From Campylobacter portucalensis (GTDB lineage: Bacteria > Campylobacterota > Campylobacteria > Campylobacterales > Campylobacteraceae), in contig NZ_VWSJ01000039.1 in NCBI RefSeq assembly GCF_009690845.1, positions 1 through 39,703 on the forward strand: a DNA stretch of 39,703 nt. Direction: 5' to 3'. Positions 18,255 through 27,131 of the stretch are shown one piece after another; position 1 is the first letter of the stretch, and each line of letters opens with the position of its first letter. The position numbers and the translations under genes were made by a program. The notes under the pieces were generated by a model. It saw only the letters and a list, made by a program, of their open reading frames with translations. It did no database searches and was not told the origin of the DNA.

Positions 18255-19090
18255 AATATTACCGTTTTATTATCATAAACAAAAACTCTATCATCAAAAA
18301 CCAAATCAAGAGCATTAGCTAAAACATTTCTTTCTATATTTCTTCCTGCTTTTCTCATCTCTTGCCAACTCATTTCGTGATTTACTCTAACAATATCTTG
18401 TGTGATAATTGGTCCTTCATCAAGATTATCATTTACAAAATGAGAAGTTGCTCCAATAATTTTTACACCTCTTTCAAAAGCCTGCTTATAAGGGTTTGCA
18501 CCTATAAAAGCAGGTAAAAATGAGTGGTGGATATTTATTATCTTATTAATAAAATTTGAAACAAAATTTGACGATAAAATTCTCATATACTTAGCTAAAA
18601 TTATATAATCAAAACTATATAAAAATAGTTTTTCTAATATCAATTTTTCGTGACTTTCCCTATCTAATCCATCGCTTTTTATACAAATAAACTCTATATT
18701 AAATTTCTCAACAAGATTTCTTAAATCATTATGATTTGCTATAACAGCTATTATGTTTGCGTTTAATTCATTGCTATCATGTTTAATCAATAAATCACCA
18801 AGGCAATGAGTTTCTTTTGTGGCCATTATGATTATATCTTTCTTTTTAGCCTCTTTTAAAACAATATTTGCTTTACCACCAAGCATAGCATTTAATGAGC
18901 CATAAATCGCCAATATATCAATCTCATTTTGAGCAATAATCTCAGCCCTGTAAAAAAATTTATTGACATTATGATCAACAAATTCATGGTTTTTCTCGAT
19001 ATTTAGATTAAATTTAAAAACAACATCTGAAATTCTATAAATAAGCCCTTTTTCATCTTCGCAATCTATTTTTAAAATATATTTTTTCAT
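18251..19090 (-). CDS. purU: Formyltetrahydrofolate deformylase
   Basis: 279 aa. The N-terminal ACT-type domain (KIDCEDEKGLIYRISD, residues 6-21) is followed by a formyltransferase domain with the catalytic Asn-His segment INIHHSFLPAF and the Asp of NDNLDEGPII. The enzyme releases formate from 10-formyl-tetrahydrofolate and balances one-carbon pools. The order ciaD-like, cca, purU is the one I recall from C. jejuni. Confidence 0.95.
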   Translation of the reverse strand: MKKYILKIDCEDEKGLIYRISDVVFKFNLNIEKNHEFVDHNVNKFFYRAEIIAQNEIDILAIYGSLNAMLGGKANIVLKEAKKKDIIIMATKETHCLGDLLIKHDSNELNANIIAVIANHNDLRNLVEKFNIEFICIKSDGLDRESHEKLILEKLFLYSFDYIILAKYMRILSSNFVSNFINKIINIHHSFLPAFIGANPYKQAFERGVKIIGATSHFVNDNLDEGPIITQDIVRVNHEMSWQEMRKAGRNIERNVLANALDLVFDDRVFVYDNKTVIF

Positions 19091-19145
19091 AAAATTAACT
19101 TTCTATTAAATTTAAATCTGTAATTTTACACAAATTTCTATAAAT

Positions 19146-20270
19146 TTATGCTTTAAAATTTTCTAGAAATTTATGGATTTCATCTTTTTTTAATCTTGCA
19201 ATTTCATCTGCTAACTCTTTTTTTTCAAAACCCAACTCCATAACATCTTCGCTTTTGATTTTTGATGAAAATTTATTATCATAAATGCCAAATTTTTTAG
19301 CTCTATTAATTAAATCTTTATTATCAAGTCCAAGCCAATTTTTTAATGGCATCTTTAAAGAGACTTCAAGTAAATTCAAATCTGTTATATTTTTAAAATA
19401 TGGTTGATTTAAAATATCCTTATATACTTGATTTAGGCTTAATCTCTTTAAAATCTTTTTTTTATCTAAATTTAAAAAATTTAATGTTTTGTATAAAAAA
19501 TACATCTCATTTTTTATAAATTTAGATCCATTTTTTATTAAATTTCTTAAATTTACATACTCTTCATAAGTTATTTTATATAAAAATAAAAAATAAAATA
19601 AATTTAATTTATATATTAAATCTAGCCCTAAAATTTGATATTTGGAATTAAAAAATTTTCTAAGTTCAGATTGAATTCTATAAACACTCAAATCACTCAA
19701 ATCCATATTTTTCATTAAATTTAAACTATTTTTATCGACTTTTAAATTAAACCTTGATATAAATTGAACGCCCCTTAAAACCCTTAAACTATCCTCTATA
19801 AAAGTCTTTTCATCAACAACTCTTAAGATTTTGTTTTTAATATCAAAAATACCGCCATAAAAATCAAAAACTTCGCCACTAAAAATATTGATCATAATAG
19901 AATTTATAGTAAAATCTCTTCTTTTGGCAGCTGTTTTTTCGTCATTACAAATTTCTATTTCAAAACCCTTATGACCAAATCCAGTCTTATTCTCAATCCT
20001 AGGAAGTGATATATCGAAATTTTTATATTTATAAACATAAAAACTCTTTGCATTTCCAACAGCACCAAGTTTGTTCATCAAGACCTCAAAATCATCTTGT
20101 TTTATATCAAAAACCTCGATATCAACATCATTTGAGTGTTTTTTCATAAAAAAATCTCTCACAAAGCCACCAACAAAATAGGCTCTTTTTGTATATGGCT
20201 TTAGAAGTTCATAAATTTCAATAAAATCTTTATTTTGATAAATTTTTAAGTTTTTTTTCGATACTTGCAA
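19146..20270 (-). CDS. cca: CCA tRNA nucleotidyltransferase
   Basis: 374 aa. The class II nucleotidyltransferase head contains AYFVGGFVRDFFM (near residue 34) and the catalytic NDVDIEVFD pair of aspartates; RRDFTINSIMINI and EDSLRVLRGVQF follow. It builds or repairs the 3' CCA of tRNAs. It has no HD phosphohydrolase domain. Initiation appears to use TTG at 20270, inside the 3' end of the ciaD-like gene in another frame (41-base overlap), because no ATG occurs before the GGxVRD motif. Confidence 0.92.
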   Translation of the reverse strand: MQVSKKNLKIYQNKDFIEIYELLKPYTKRAYFVGGFVRDFFMKKHSNDVDIEVFDIKQDDFEVLMNKLGAVGNAKSFYVYKYKNFDISLPRIENKTGFGHKGFEIEICNDEKTAAKRRDFTINSIMINIFSGEVFDFYGGIFDIKNKILRVVDEKTFIEDSLRVLRGVQFISRFNLKVDKNSLNLMKNMDLSDLSVYRIQSELRKFFNSKYQILGLDLIYKLNLFYFLFLYKITYEEYVNLRNLIKNGSKFIKNEMYFLYKTLNFLNLDKKKILKRLSLNQVYKDILNQPYFKNITDLNLLEVSLKMPLKNWLGLDNKDLINRAKKFGIYDNKFSSKIKSEDVMELGFEKKELADEIARLKKDEIHKFLENFKA

Positions 20271-20601
20271 GCAAAAATTCCATAAATTTTAAACTTAATT
20301 CAACCCTAGCTTCAATATCGGATTTATCAAAACTATTAAGCCCTTCAAACAAAACCAAAATTCTATCTTTTAAATTTATTAAAAAATCTTTTTGAGCGTT
20401 TTTTGATATTAAAATTTCATCATTTAATCTAGCGATTTCATCACTTAAAAAATCTAAATTTAACAAATCGCTACTTTCTTTATCACTTATGGATTCTTTT
20501 TGTAATTTATATTCATCATCTATTTGATTTTTGCTATTTTCTTCTAGCTCTTTAATTACAATTTGCGTTAATTCTTCTATTTTCATATTTGAGTAAGCCA
20601 C
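20230..20601 (-). CDS. CiaD-like protein (Campylobacter invasion antigen D family)
   Basis: 123 aa, acidic and helical. The C-terminal half (about 66-123) contains KDRILVLFEGLNSF and LELSLKFMEFLLASIEKKLK-type helices (seen here as VELSLKFMEFLLASIEKK), as I recall from the conserved CiaD region. The position directly before cca and purU matches the C. jejuni locus. There CiaD is reported as a flagellar-exported effector delivered into host cells; here the N-terminus is shorter and less like it, so virulence function is not implied. Confidence 0.55.
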   Translation of the reverse strand: MAYSNMKIEELTQIVIKELEENSKNQIDDEYKLQKESISDKESSDLLNLDFLSDEIARLNDEILISKNAQKDFLINLKDRILVLFEGLNSFDKSDIEARVELSLKFMEFLLASIEKKLKNLSK

Positions 20602-20807
20602 CTTTTAAATTTATCGATATCATCTTTATTTTTACTAAAAAATAAATTTAACATCTCTTGATTTGGTTTATACTTTATACGCTCAACAGCCTTTAAAATT
20701 TCAATATTTTCAGGCTGTATTTTTAAAATTTCATTATAAATTTTTAAAGCATCGTTATTTAAACCTTGAGATTCATAAATCAAAGCTTTTGTTAATAAAT
20801 CATTCAT
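20583..20807 (-). CDS. Small TPR-like protein
   Basis: 74 aa. One helix-turn-helix pair (ALIYESQGLNNDALKIYNEI, residues 8-27, then LKIQPENIEILKAVERI) fits a single tetratricopeptide unit. A basic tail follows. It overlaps leuB by 4 bases and the ciaD-like gene by 19, so it is part of the same message. Probably a protein-binding adaptor; partner unknown. Confidence 0.7.
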   Translation of the reverse strand: MNDLLTKALIYESQGLNNDALKIYNEILKIQPENIEILKAVERIKYKPNQEMLNLFFSKNKDDIDKFKRWLTQI

Positions 20808-21874
20808 AATTGTGCAATTTTATCACTAATATGAGTGCCTATTTCATCGGTAGAACATATCTCTTTGGCGTTAAAATTTGCTATATCTTTTGTTCTATAT
20901 CCCTCTTTTAAAATTTCTCTAACTGCTTGTTCTATTAAATTTGCAGCTTCATTTTCATCAAATGCATATCTAAGCATTAAAGCAGCACTCAAAATCATAG
21001 CAATTGGATTTGCTATACCTTGTTTTGCAATATCTGGTGCTGATCCGTGAATTGGCTCAAAAATTCCGACTTTTCCGCCTATGCTAGCACTAGGAAGAAG
21101 GCCAATCGATCCACAAATCATACTAGCTTCATCACTTAAAATATCGCCAAATAAATTCTCGGTTAAAATCACATCAAATTGCTTTGGATACCTAATCAAC
21201 TGCATAGCCGCATTATCAACATACATAAACTCAAGCGATACATCACTATAATCTTTTGCAACTTCATTTGCAACTTCTCGCCATAATTGACTTGTTTCTA
21301 AAACATTTGCCTTATCAACTAAAGTAACTTTTTTATCTCTTTTTTGTGCAACTTCAAAAGCAACTCTTGAAATTCGCTCAATCTCAAATTTATCATAAAC
21401 CATCGTATTATAAGCTCTATCTTCTAGCAACTCTCGCGGCTCTCCAAAATAAATTCCCCCCGTTAATTCTCTAACAACCATAATATCAACATCTTTTAAA
21501 ATTTCAGGTTTAATCGTAGAGGCTTCGACTAACTCATCAAAAACTATAGCAGGTCTTAAATTAGCAAAAGCTCCTAAACCTTTTCTTAGCTTTAATAATC
21601 CGCTCTCTGGTCTTAAGTGTCTTTCTAAATTATCCCATTTTGGTCCGCCAATAGCTCCAAAAAGCACAGCATCTGATTTTAAAGCAACCTCAAGAGTTTG
21701 TTCTGGTAATGGCTCGCCAAAAACTTCAATAGCAGCACCGCCCATTAGCATATGCTCATAATTTAATTCAAAATTAAATTTATTAGAAACCGTATCTAAA
21801 ACTTTAATAGCTTCATCTATAATCTCAGGCCCTATTCCATCGCCTTTTATAACACAAATATTATAACTTTTCAC
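20804..21874 (-). CDS. leuB: 3-isopropylmalate dehydrogenase
   Basis: 356 aa, typical. It oxidises and decarboxylates 3-isopropylmalate in leucine synthesis. Motifs are GDGIGPEIIDEA at residues 10-21, the substrate arginines in LRPESGLLKLRKGL and VRELTGGIYFGEPRE, and NAD-binding EPIHGSAPDIAKQGIANP. Its ATG touches the leuD stop. Only leuD and leuB are here; leuA and leuC must lie elsewhere. Confidence 0.97.
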   Translation of the reverse strand: MKSYNICVIKGDGIGPEIIDEAIKVLDTVSNKFNFELNYEHMLMGGAAIEVFGEPLPEQTLEVALKSDAVLFGAIGGPKWDNLERHLRPESGLLKLRKGLGAFANLRPAIVFDELVEASTIKPEILKDVDIMVVRELTGGIYFGEPRELLEDRAYNTMVYDKFEIERISRVAFEVAQKRDKKVTLVDKANVLETSQLWREVANEVAKDYSDVSLEFMYVDNAAMQLIRYPKQFDVILTENLFGDILSDEASMICGSIGLLPSASIGGKVGIFEPIHGSAPDIAKQGIANPIAMILSAALMLRYAFDENEAANLIEQAVREILKEGYRTKDIANFNAKEICSTDEIGTHISDKIAQL

Positions 21875-22353
21875 TATATTTCCTTTTGTTTTGCATAATT
21901 TATAAGCCCGCCAGAATTTAAAAGCTCTTGCATAAATTCAGGGATTGGTTCAAATTGATACTTTTCATTTTTTGTATTGTTTTTAATGATTCCAGTATTG
22001 ACATCAATATCTAAATCATCACCCTCATCTATCTTATTAGTATCTTTACATTCTAAAATTAAAAGTCCAGTATTAAAACTATTTCTATAAAAAATTCTAG
22101 CAAAACTTTTAGCTATTATTGTTGAAATTCCAGCCGCTTTTAACGCTATTGGAGCGTGTTCTCTACTACTTCCGCAACCAAAATTTTCATCTGCTACTAT
22201 AATATCACCTCTATTTATTTTTTTATAAAAATCTTTATCAGCATCTTCCATTATATGAGTTGCCAAAAATTCAGGATCTGATGTATTTAAATAGCGAGCT
22301 GCAATTATAATATCCGTATCGATATTATCGCCAAATTTCCATACTTTTGCCAT
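21874..22353 (-). CDS. leuD: 3-isopropylmalate dehydratase small subunit
   Basis: 159 aa, the short form of LeuD. It starts [20 protein letters not shown] and carries [19 protein letters not shown] near residues 59-77 and [15 protein letters not shown]. With LeuC it isomerises 2- to 3-isopropylmalate; the iron-sulfur cluster is in LeuC, which is not next to it. It is the first gene of the long minus-strand chain, with a clear -10 at 22385-22392. Confidence 0.95.
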   Translation of the reverse strand: MAKVWKFGDNIDTDIIIAARYLNTSDPEFLATHIMEDADKDFYKKINRGDIIVADENFGCGSSREHAPIALKAAGISTIIAKSFARIFYRNSFNTGLLILECKDTNKIDEGDDLDIDVNTGIIKNNTKNEKYQFEPIPEFMQELLNSGGLINYAKQKEI

Positions 22354-22384
22354 AAATTTTTCCTTTTCATAAAATAATCTGAGT

Positions 22385-22392
22385 ATTTTACC
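22385..22392 (-). promoter_or_regulatory. -10 element of leuD
   Basis: GGTAAAAT on the minus strand, a full match to gnTAnAAT, 31 bases before the leuD ATG; an AAAAGGAAAA ribosome site precedes the start. Confidence 0.6.
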
Positions 22393-22576
22393 ATAATAAA
22401 ATTATATAAAACTGATAAAATATGCATTCTATAAATTTATAATCCATAATCTATATGTTTTAAAAAAATATTTAAAAATTTAAAATCTTTTTTATTACAA
22501 ATTTACACTTAAAATCAAAATAAAATAAAAATTTAAAATTTTTATTTAAAACAAAAATTAATTTTAAACAAAAAAA

Positions 22577-22584
22577 GTTAAAAT
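22577..22584 (+). promoter_or_regulatory. -10 element of the DAACS symporter gene
   Basis: GTTAAAAT is a full match to gnTAnAAT, 29 bases before the ATG at 22614. A strong TAAGGAGAT ribosome site lies 6 bases before the start. It diverges from the leuD promoter across a 260-base A/T-rich spacer. Confidence 0.6.
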
Positions 22585-22613
22585 TAATTCAATTTTATTT
22601 TAAGGAGATACAA

Positions 22614-23918
22614 ATGTCCAAACAAAAAAGTGGAATTTTAAGCTGGTATTTTAAAAGTAATCTTGCTTATAGAATTCTTGGTGCTTTAATAATTGGCTCT
22701 ATCATCGGTATGGTTTTACCTAAAAATCCAACACTAATTAGTATAATACAGCCATTTGGTGATTTGTTTGTTAGGTTATTAAAAATGATTATAGTGCCTA
22801 TAATAGCTGCTTCATTGATTGTAGGAACTAGCTCTATTGAGCCTTCAAAACTTGGTAGAGTTGGCGGAAAAGCTGTATTTTATTATGCCATCACAACACT
22901 TATTGCCATAATTTTAGGCTTAATGTGTGCTTTTATTTTTAAACCAGGAGCGGGTCTTGATTTAAGCGATAGTTCTATTGCTGTTTCTAAAACTTCAAAT
23001 GCCCCTAGTCTTAGCGAAATTGTATTAAATATCGTGCCTACAAATCCAATCTCGGCTATGGCAAATACTCAAGTTTTAGCTATTATTTGTTTTTTTATAT
23101 TTTTTGGTGTGGCTTTAGCGTTTTGCAGAGAAAATAAAGATGAAAGAATTAAAGAAGCAGCAAATGTGGTTTATAAATTTTTTGATGGTGTTAGTGAGGT
23201 AATGTTTAAAGTCGTGCATTGGATAATGCAATATGCACCAATAGGCGTTTTTGCACTAATGTTTGTAGTATTTAACAAAAGTGGTGCTAGTGCGTTTAGC
23301 TCTCTTGCCAACGTTACATTTACTGTATATTTAGGATTAGTGCTTCAAATCATTTTAGTTTATTGTGGAACTTGTCTTTTTATAGGATTGAGTCCAAAAT
23401 CTTTTTTACAAAAGGTAAAAGATCCTATGCTAACAGCTTTTGTAACGAGAAGTTCAAACGCTACACTTCCAATTTCAATGGATACAGCAGAAAATAAAAT
23501 GGGCGTTCCAAAAGGAATTTATAGTTTCGTTCTTCCTGTTGGTGCAACTGTAAATATGAATGGAACTACCGTTTATTTAGGAGTTTGTGCAATTTTTATA
23601 GCTAATGCTTGCGGACTTGATCTAAATTTAGGACACTATATGACTATAATCTTAACATCTATGCTTGCAGCAGTTGGAACGGCTGGAATTCCTGGAGCTG
23701 GAGCTATGATGCTACTTTTAGTTTTAGAAGCTATTGGATTACCAGTGGAAGGAAATGTTGCGATTGCTTATGGTATGATTTTAGGAATAGATGCGATTTT
23801 AGATATGGGAAGAACATCTATGAATGTTACAGGAGATGTGGCTGCTTCTATATGGGTTGCAAAAACAGAGGGTGAATTAGATACAGATAAATGGGATCGT
23901 GCATCTAAAAATTTATAA
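22614..23918 (+). CDS. Dicarboxylate/amino acid:cation symporter (DAACS family)
   Basis: 434 aa inner-membrane transporter of the GltP/DctA/EAAT fold. It has about six hydrophobic helices, then the re-entrant hairpin HP1 with the serine motif TRSSNATLPISMDTAE, TM7 with VGATVNMNGTTVYLG (family usually NMDGT), and TM8 with DMGRTSMNVTGD. The Arg of this last motif contacts acidic substrates in studied members, which favours glutamate, aspartate or C4-dicarboxylates. Coupling ion is not certain. It is transcribed alone and followed by a hairpin. Confidence 0.93.
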   Translation: MSKQKSGILSWYFKSNLAYRILGALIIGSIIGMVLPKNPTLISIIQPFGDLFVRLLKMIIVPIIAASLIVGTSSIEPSKLGRVGGKAVFYYAITTLIAIILGLMCAFIFKPGAGLDLSDSSIAVSKTSNAPSLSEIVLNIVPTNPISAMANTQVLAIICFFIFFGVALAFCRENKDERIKEAANVVYKFFDGVSEVMFKVVHWIMQYAPIGVFALMFVVFNKSGASAFSSLANVTFTVYLGLVLQIILVYCGTCLFIGLSPKSFLQKVKDPMLTAFVTRSSNATLPISMDTAENKMGVPKGIYSFVLPVGATVNMNGTTVYLGVCAIFIANACGLDLNLGHYMTIILTSMLAAVGTAGIPGAGAMMLLLVLEAIGLPVEGNVAIAYGMILGIDAILDMGRTSMNVTGDVAASIWVAKTEGELDTDKWDRASKNL

Positions 23919-23922
23919 TTTT

Positions 23923-23952
23923 TCAAAGAAGGAGTAAAATTTCCTTCTTTGA
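23923..23952 (+). terminator. Hairpin after the symporter gene
   Basis: The arms TCAAAGAAGGA (23923-23933) and TCCTTCTTTGA (23942-23952) pair perfectly over 11 bases, five bases after the stop codon. No T run follows on the plus strand, so termination strength is uncertain. Confidence 0.5.
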
Positions 23953-23963
23953 GTTGCAAAAAG

Positions 23964-24010
23964 TATCTATAAATTTTTATCGCTAAAACGGTGATGAAAA
24001 TTTATAGATA
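23964..24010. repeat. Long imperfect inverted repeat (18-bp arms)
   Basis: The left arm 23964-23981 and right arm 23993-24010 match at 17 of 18 positions when one is reverse-complemented, with an 11-base loop. It lies just after the symporter hairpin at the edge of the gene-free kilobase. It may be a second terminator, a small RNA 3' end, or the border of a lost insertion. Confidence 0.6.
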
Positions 24011-24996
24011 AATATCAAATTTAGCTAAATGTATTAAGTAATTAAAAATTTCAATTAACCTAAACTCTAAAAAACTTAAAGATTATAATAATGAAAATAT
24101 GATCCACTTAATAATTTTAAAGCATTTTTGCTTCTTAAATCGCTTTGCTAATATAAGCAAGTAAAAAGCTAAAATTTGCAATATTTTAAGGAATATTGCA
24201 AATAAAATCATAAAATATTTTAAATTTAATGATAAATGTTTGCAAAAATATACCTAAATTTAGTAACAAGACAGATAAGAACTTTTTACTTCACACAAAT
24301 ACTTATAAGCATAAGAAAAAAAGTAAAATCTTGTGTTTTTATTCGTAATTGCAAAAAAAAAAGGCATATTTAAGAGATGGATTTTACATAAGTCGTAAAA
24401 CTACTATAGCAAAGGCTATTTTTAAGGAGCTAAGAATATTTTAGATTAAAGCATTGTAAGAATAATTTTTCTAATAGTAATATAAAATTTTTAGGCTTAT
24501 TATGAACTAAGATTAAGTAAATTTAAGGATAAAAGAGATAATTTTTACTACATTTTAAAAAGCCATATTAATAAAAATTGCAAAAAATGTATATCAAATT
24601 TTATTAAAACCATAAATAAAAATTGACTTTATTATCTTAAGTTAAAAAATTAATAACACAAAAATAAAAAGCCATATTTTTATAGACTAATTTTCATCAT
24701 ATCTTAACTTAAAAATTAAACTATTGAATAAAAAATTTCACTCCAATAAAGTTCTTATATCCTTAAGTAGAGTAATTTTAAAGCTAAAATGTTTACCAAA
24801 TCAATCATTTAAAATGCTTTTAAGATATTTTTATGCTATATAAACTTTTAAATATAAATTTCAAGCAAAAAAATCTTTTTTCATTTTAAATTTGCTTTTT
24901 GTGCAAGTCGCAAAAACAGTTTTATTTAAGACATCAAAAATACAAATATACTTAAAAAGTTATTTTACTAAGTGTAATTATGAGTCTTAAACTCCA
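24011..24996. other. About 1 kb without intact genes
   Basis: All frames are broken by stops. It contains a perfect 11-bp inverted repeat (TTTGCAATATT 24175-24185 with AATATTGCAAA 24192-24202) and the decayed transposase-like stretch listed separately. The 3' part, 24620-24990, shows no convincing coding or RNA structure. Confidence 0.55.
24262..24627 (+). pseudogene. Possible decayed IS1595-type transposase
   Basis: Two protein-like stretches lie in order on the plus strand. The first, near 24262-24444 with one frame change, includes ILCFYS, then RNCKKK and RDGFYISRKTTIAKAIF, and recalls the zinc-ribbon start of IS1595 transposases. The second, near 24498-24627, reads YELRLSKFKDKRDNFYYILK, close to the C-terminal RL-x-KF-x-G...FYLHLKE signature of that family. 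The middle with the DDE residues is missing. Identification is by eye only. Confidence 0.35.
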
Positions 24997-26280
24997 CTAA
25001 TTAGTTCTAACTTCAACAGAAAGTTTATGAGCTTCAAGTCCTTCCGCATCAGCTAAAGCCATACAAGCCTTGCTTAACTCATTTAAGCCGTTTTTATTCA
25101 TTGAAATAATAGAGCTTTTTTTAATAAAGTTATTTACGCCTAAAGGCGAGAAAAATCTAGCACTTCCACCAGTTGGCAAGGTGTGATTTGGTCCAGCTAA
25201 GTAATCTCCTATGGCTTCAGGTGTATAGTGTCCTAAAAATATTGCTCCAGCGTTTTTGATAAATGGCAAATAGCTAAAAGCATCATTAGTTGCTATTTCT
25301 AAATGCTCAACTGCTAGCTCATTCATCAAGGCGATACTCTCATCTTTGTTTTGAGTAATGATAATAGCACCTTTGTTTTCAATGCTTTTTTTTGCAATTT
25401 CATATCTTTTTAAATTTGGTAAAATTCTATAAATTTCATCTTTTAGTTTTAAAGCAAAATCTTTTGAATGTGTTATCAAAAAGCTACTTGCTAATTCGTC
25501 ATGTTCAGCTTGTGAAAGTAGATCTATAGCTATATGATGAACATTTGCTGAGTCATCTGCTATTACTCCTATTTCGCTTGGTCCTGCTATCATATCTATA
25601 TTTACATCGCCAAAAACTAGCTTTTTAGCAGTTGCAACAAATATATTTCCAGGTCCTGTTATAACATCAACTTTTGGAATGCTTTTTGTTCCATAAGCCA
25701 TCGCTGCTATTGCTCCAGCACCACCTACTTTAAAAGCTTTTTTTATATCTAAGATATACATTGCAGCTAGTAAAAGCTCTGGAACTTTTCCATTAGTTGC
25801 AGGTGTACAAACTATGATTTGTTTAACTCCTGCTACGATTGCGGGAATAGCATTCATTAAAAGCGAGCTTGGATATGCAGCTTTTCCGCCTGGAATATAA
25901 AGTCCTGCTTTATCTATAGGAGTTATTTTTTGTCCAAGGATTGAGCCATTTTCCTCAAAACTTAGCCAAGTTTTTTCAAGTTGTTTTTTATGGTAGTTTT
26001 TTATCCTATCTTTAGCTAAATTTAAAGCCTCTTTCATCTTGTTATTTGTATTATTAAAAGCTTCTTTCATCTCATCTTTAGATATAGCTAAACTATCCCC
26101 ACCATCCCAGCCATCAAATTTTAAAATTTGCTCTTTTAATGCTACATCGCCCCTGTTTCTAACGTCATTTATGATCTCTGTAACAATTGGCATTACATCT
26201 GCCATATCATTGTCGCTTCTATTGACAAGTAGATCAAACTCACTCCTAAACCCCAAATCCCTACTATACAAAACCTTCAT
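24997..26280 (-). CDS. hisD: Histidinol dehydrogenase
   Basis: 427 aa, typical. It performs the last two oxidations of histidine synthesis using NAD. Zinc and catalytic segments are present: IDLLSQAEHDELASSFLI, NELAVEHLEI, YLAGPNHTLPTGGSARF and the final EAHKLSVEVR. It is the last gene of the minus-strand run starting at peb4 and overlaps its neighbour by 4 bases. No other his genes are in the window. Confidence 0.97.
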   Translation of the reverse strand: MKVLYSRDLGFRSEFDLLVNRSDNDMADVMPIVTEIINDVRNRGDVALKEQILKFDGWDGGDSLAISKDEMKEAFNNTNNKMKEALNLAKDRIKNYHKKQLEKTWLSFEENGSILGQKITPIDKAGLYIPGGKAAYPSSLLMNAIPAIVAGVKQIIVCTPATNGKVPELLLAAMYILDIKKAFKVGGAGAIAAMAYGTKSIPKVDVITGPGNIFVATAKKLVFGDVNIDMIAGPSEIGVIADDSANVHHIAIDLLSQAEHDELASSFLITHSKDFALKLKDEIYRILPNLKRYEIAKKSIENKGAIIITQNKDESIALMNELAVEHLEIATNDAFSYLPFIKNAGAIFLGHYTPEAIGDYLAGPNHTLPTGGSARFFSPLGVNNFIKKSSIISMNKNGLNELSKACMALADAEGLEAHKLSVEVRTN

Positions 26281-27131
26281 ATCATTCCTTTAAATTTATA
26301 CCTTTGAAGTTGCGAAATATTTCCCAAAATTCCACCTTGATGAATATATAAAATATTTTCTTTAAACTCACTTAAATTTAAAAAAAGAGTTAAAAACCCA
26401 ACTGGATCATATATCAAATCAAACTCTATGCTAGTTTCATTTAAAATTTCTTGCCAAATTTGAACTAGCTCTTTTTTTAAAGCACCAAAATGATATTTTT
26501 TAGGCGGATTTAAGATAGTTAAATTTGATAAATTGTTTAAATTTAAATTATTAATTTGTTTTTGTAAATAAATTTTATCTCCAACACAAGGAGTTGTAAA
26601 AACTCTAAATTTAGTGTGTTTTGCCAAGTAGGCTGCACTTGCACCTGTGCCACTTGGTAGAAAAATATCAAATTTAATTTTATTTTTATTAGCATAATCT
26701 TTTATTGATTTAGCTTGTTTTATAAAGCCTATCTTGGCTTCTTTTTGAGCAATACCTTCTTCTATAAATATACTTTTGCTATCAACTAAATTTAGTGCAA
26801 ACTCGCGTCGATTTTTAGATACAAAATACTCCATCTTATTTTCTAAGGCAAATTTAAAATTTCCAACTGGAGTATCTTTTAAATTTGAGTTTAGATGACT
26901 CATTACATACTTAAATTTAAGTTTTTTTAGTTTTGCAAATACTGAAAGTGAATACATTGCATTTGACTGTGATGAGCCATAACTTACGATAGTATCAAAT
27001 TTGCTTAAATCACTTTTTAAAAAATACTCTAATTTTCTAGCCTTATTTCCGTTAAATTCGCCTAATAAATCATCTCTTAAAACAAAAAATTCTAAATTTC
27101 TAAATTTTGTTTTTTCAAAAACTGCTTGCAT
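26277..27131 (-). CDS. PLP-dependent ACC deaminase / D-cysteine desulfhydrase-like protein
   Basis: 284 aa, short compared with the roughly 330-aa family. The PLP-lysine segment is EFNGNKARKLEYFL at residues 23-36 and the Ser/Asn loop is SYGSSQSNAMYSL near 49-61; LPSGTGASAAYLAKH provides the phosphate-binding glycines. It belongs to fold type II. Substrate cannot be inferred: real ACC deaminases and D-cysteine desulfhydrases share these motifs. It overlaps the OmpA-like gene by 17 bases. Confidence 0.75.
   Translation of the reverse strand: MQAVFEKTKFRNLEFFVLRDDLLGEFNGNKARKLEYFLKSDLSKFDTIVSYGSSQSNAMYSLSVFAKLKKLKFKYVMSHLNSNLKDTPVGNFKFALENKMEYFVSKNRREFALNLVDSKSIFIEEGIAQKEAKIGFIKQAKSIKDYANKNKIKFDIFLPSGTGASAAYLAKHTKFRVFTTPCVGDKIYLQKQINNLNLNNLSNLTILNPPKKYHFGALKKELVQIWQEILNETSIEFDLIYDPVGFLTLFLNLSEFKENILYIHQGGILGNISQLQRYKFKGMI

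Noticed and set aside
23768-23959. Minus-strand 63-aa ORF over the symporter end
   Set aside because: It is antisense to conserved codons of the DAACS gene and starts inside its terminator hairpin.
24349-24362. Poly-A run as a switch in a gene
   Set aside because: It lies in a decayed region without an intact frame.
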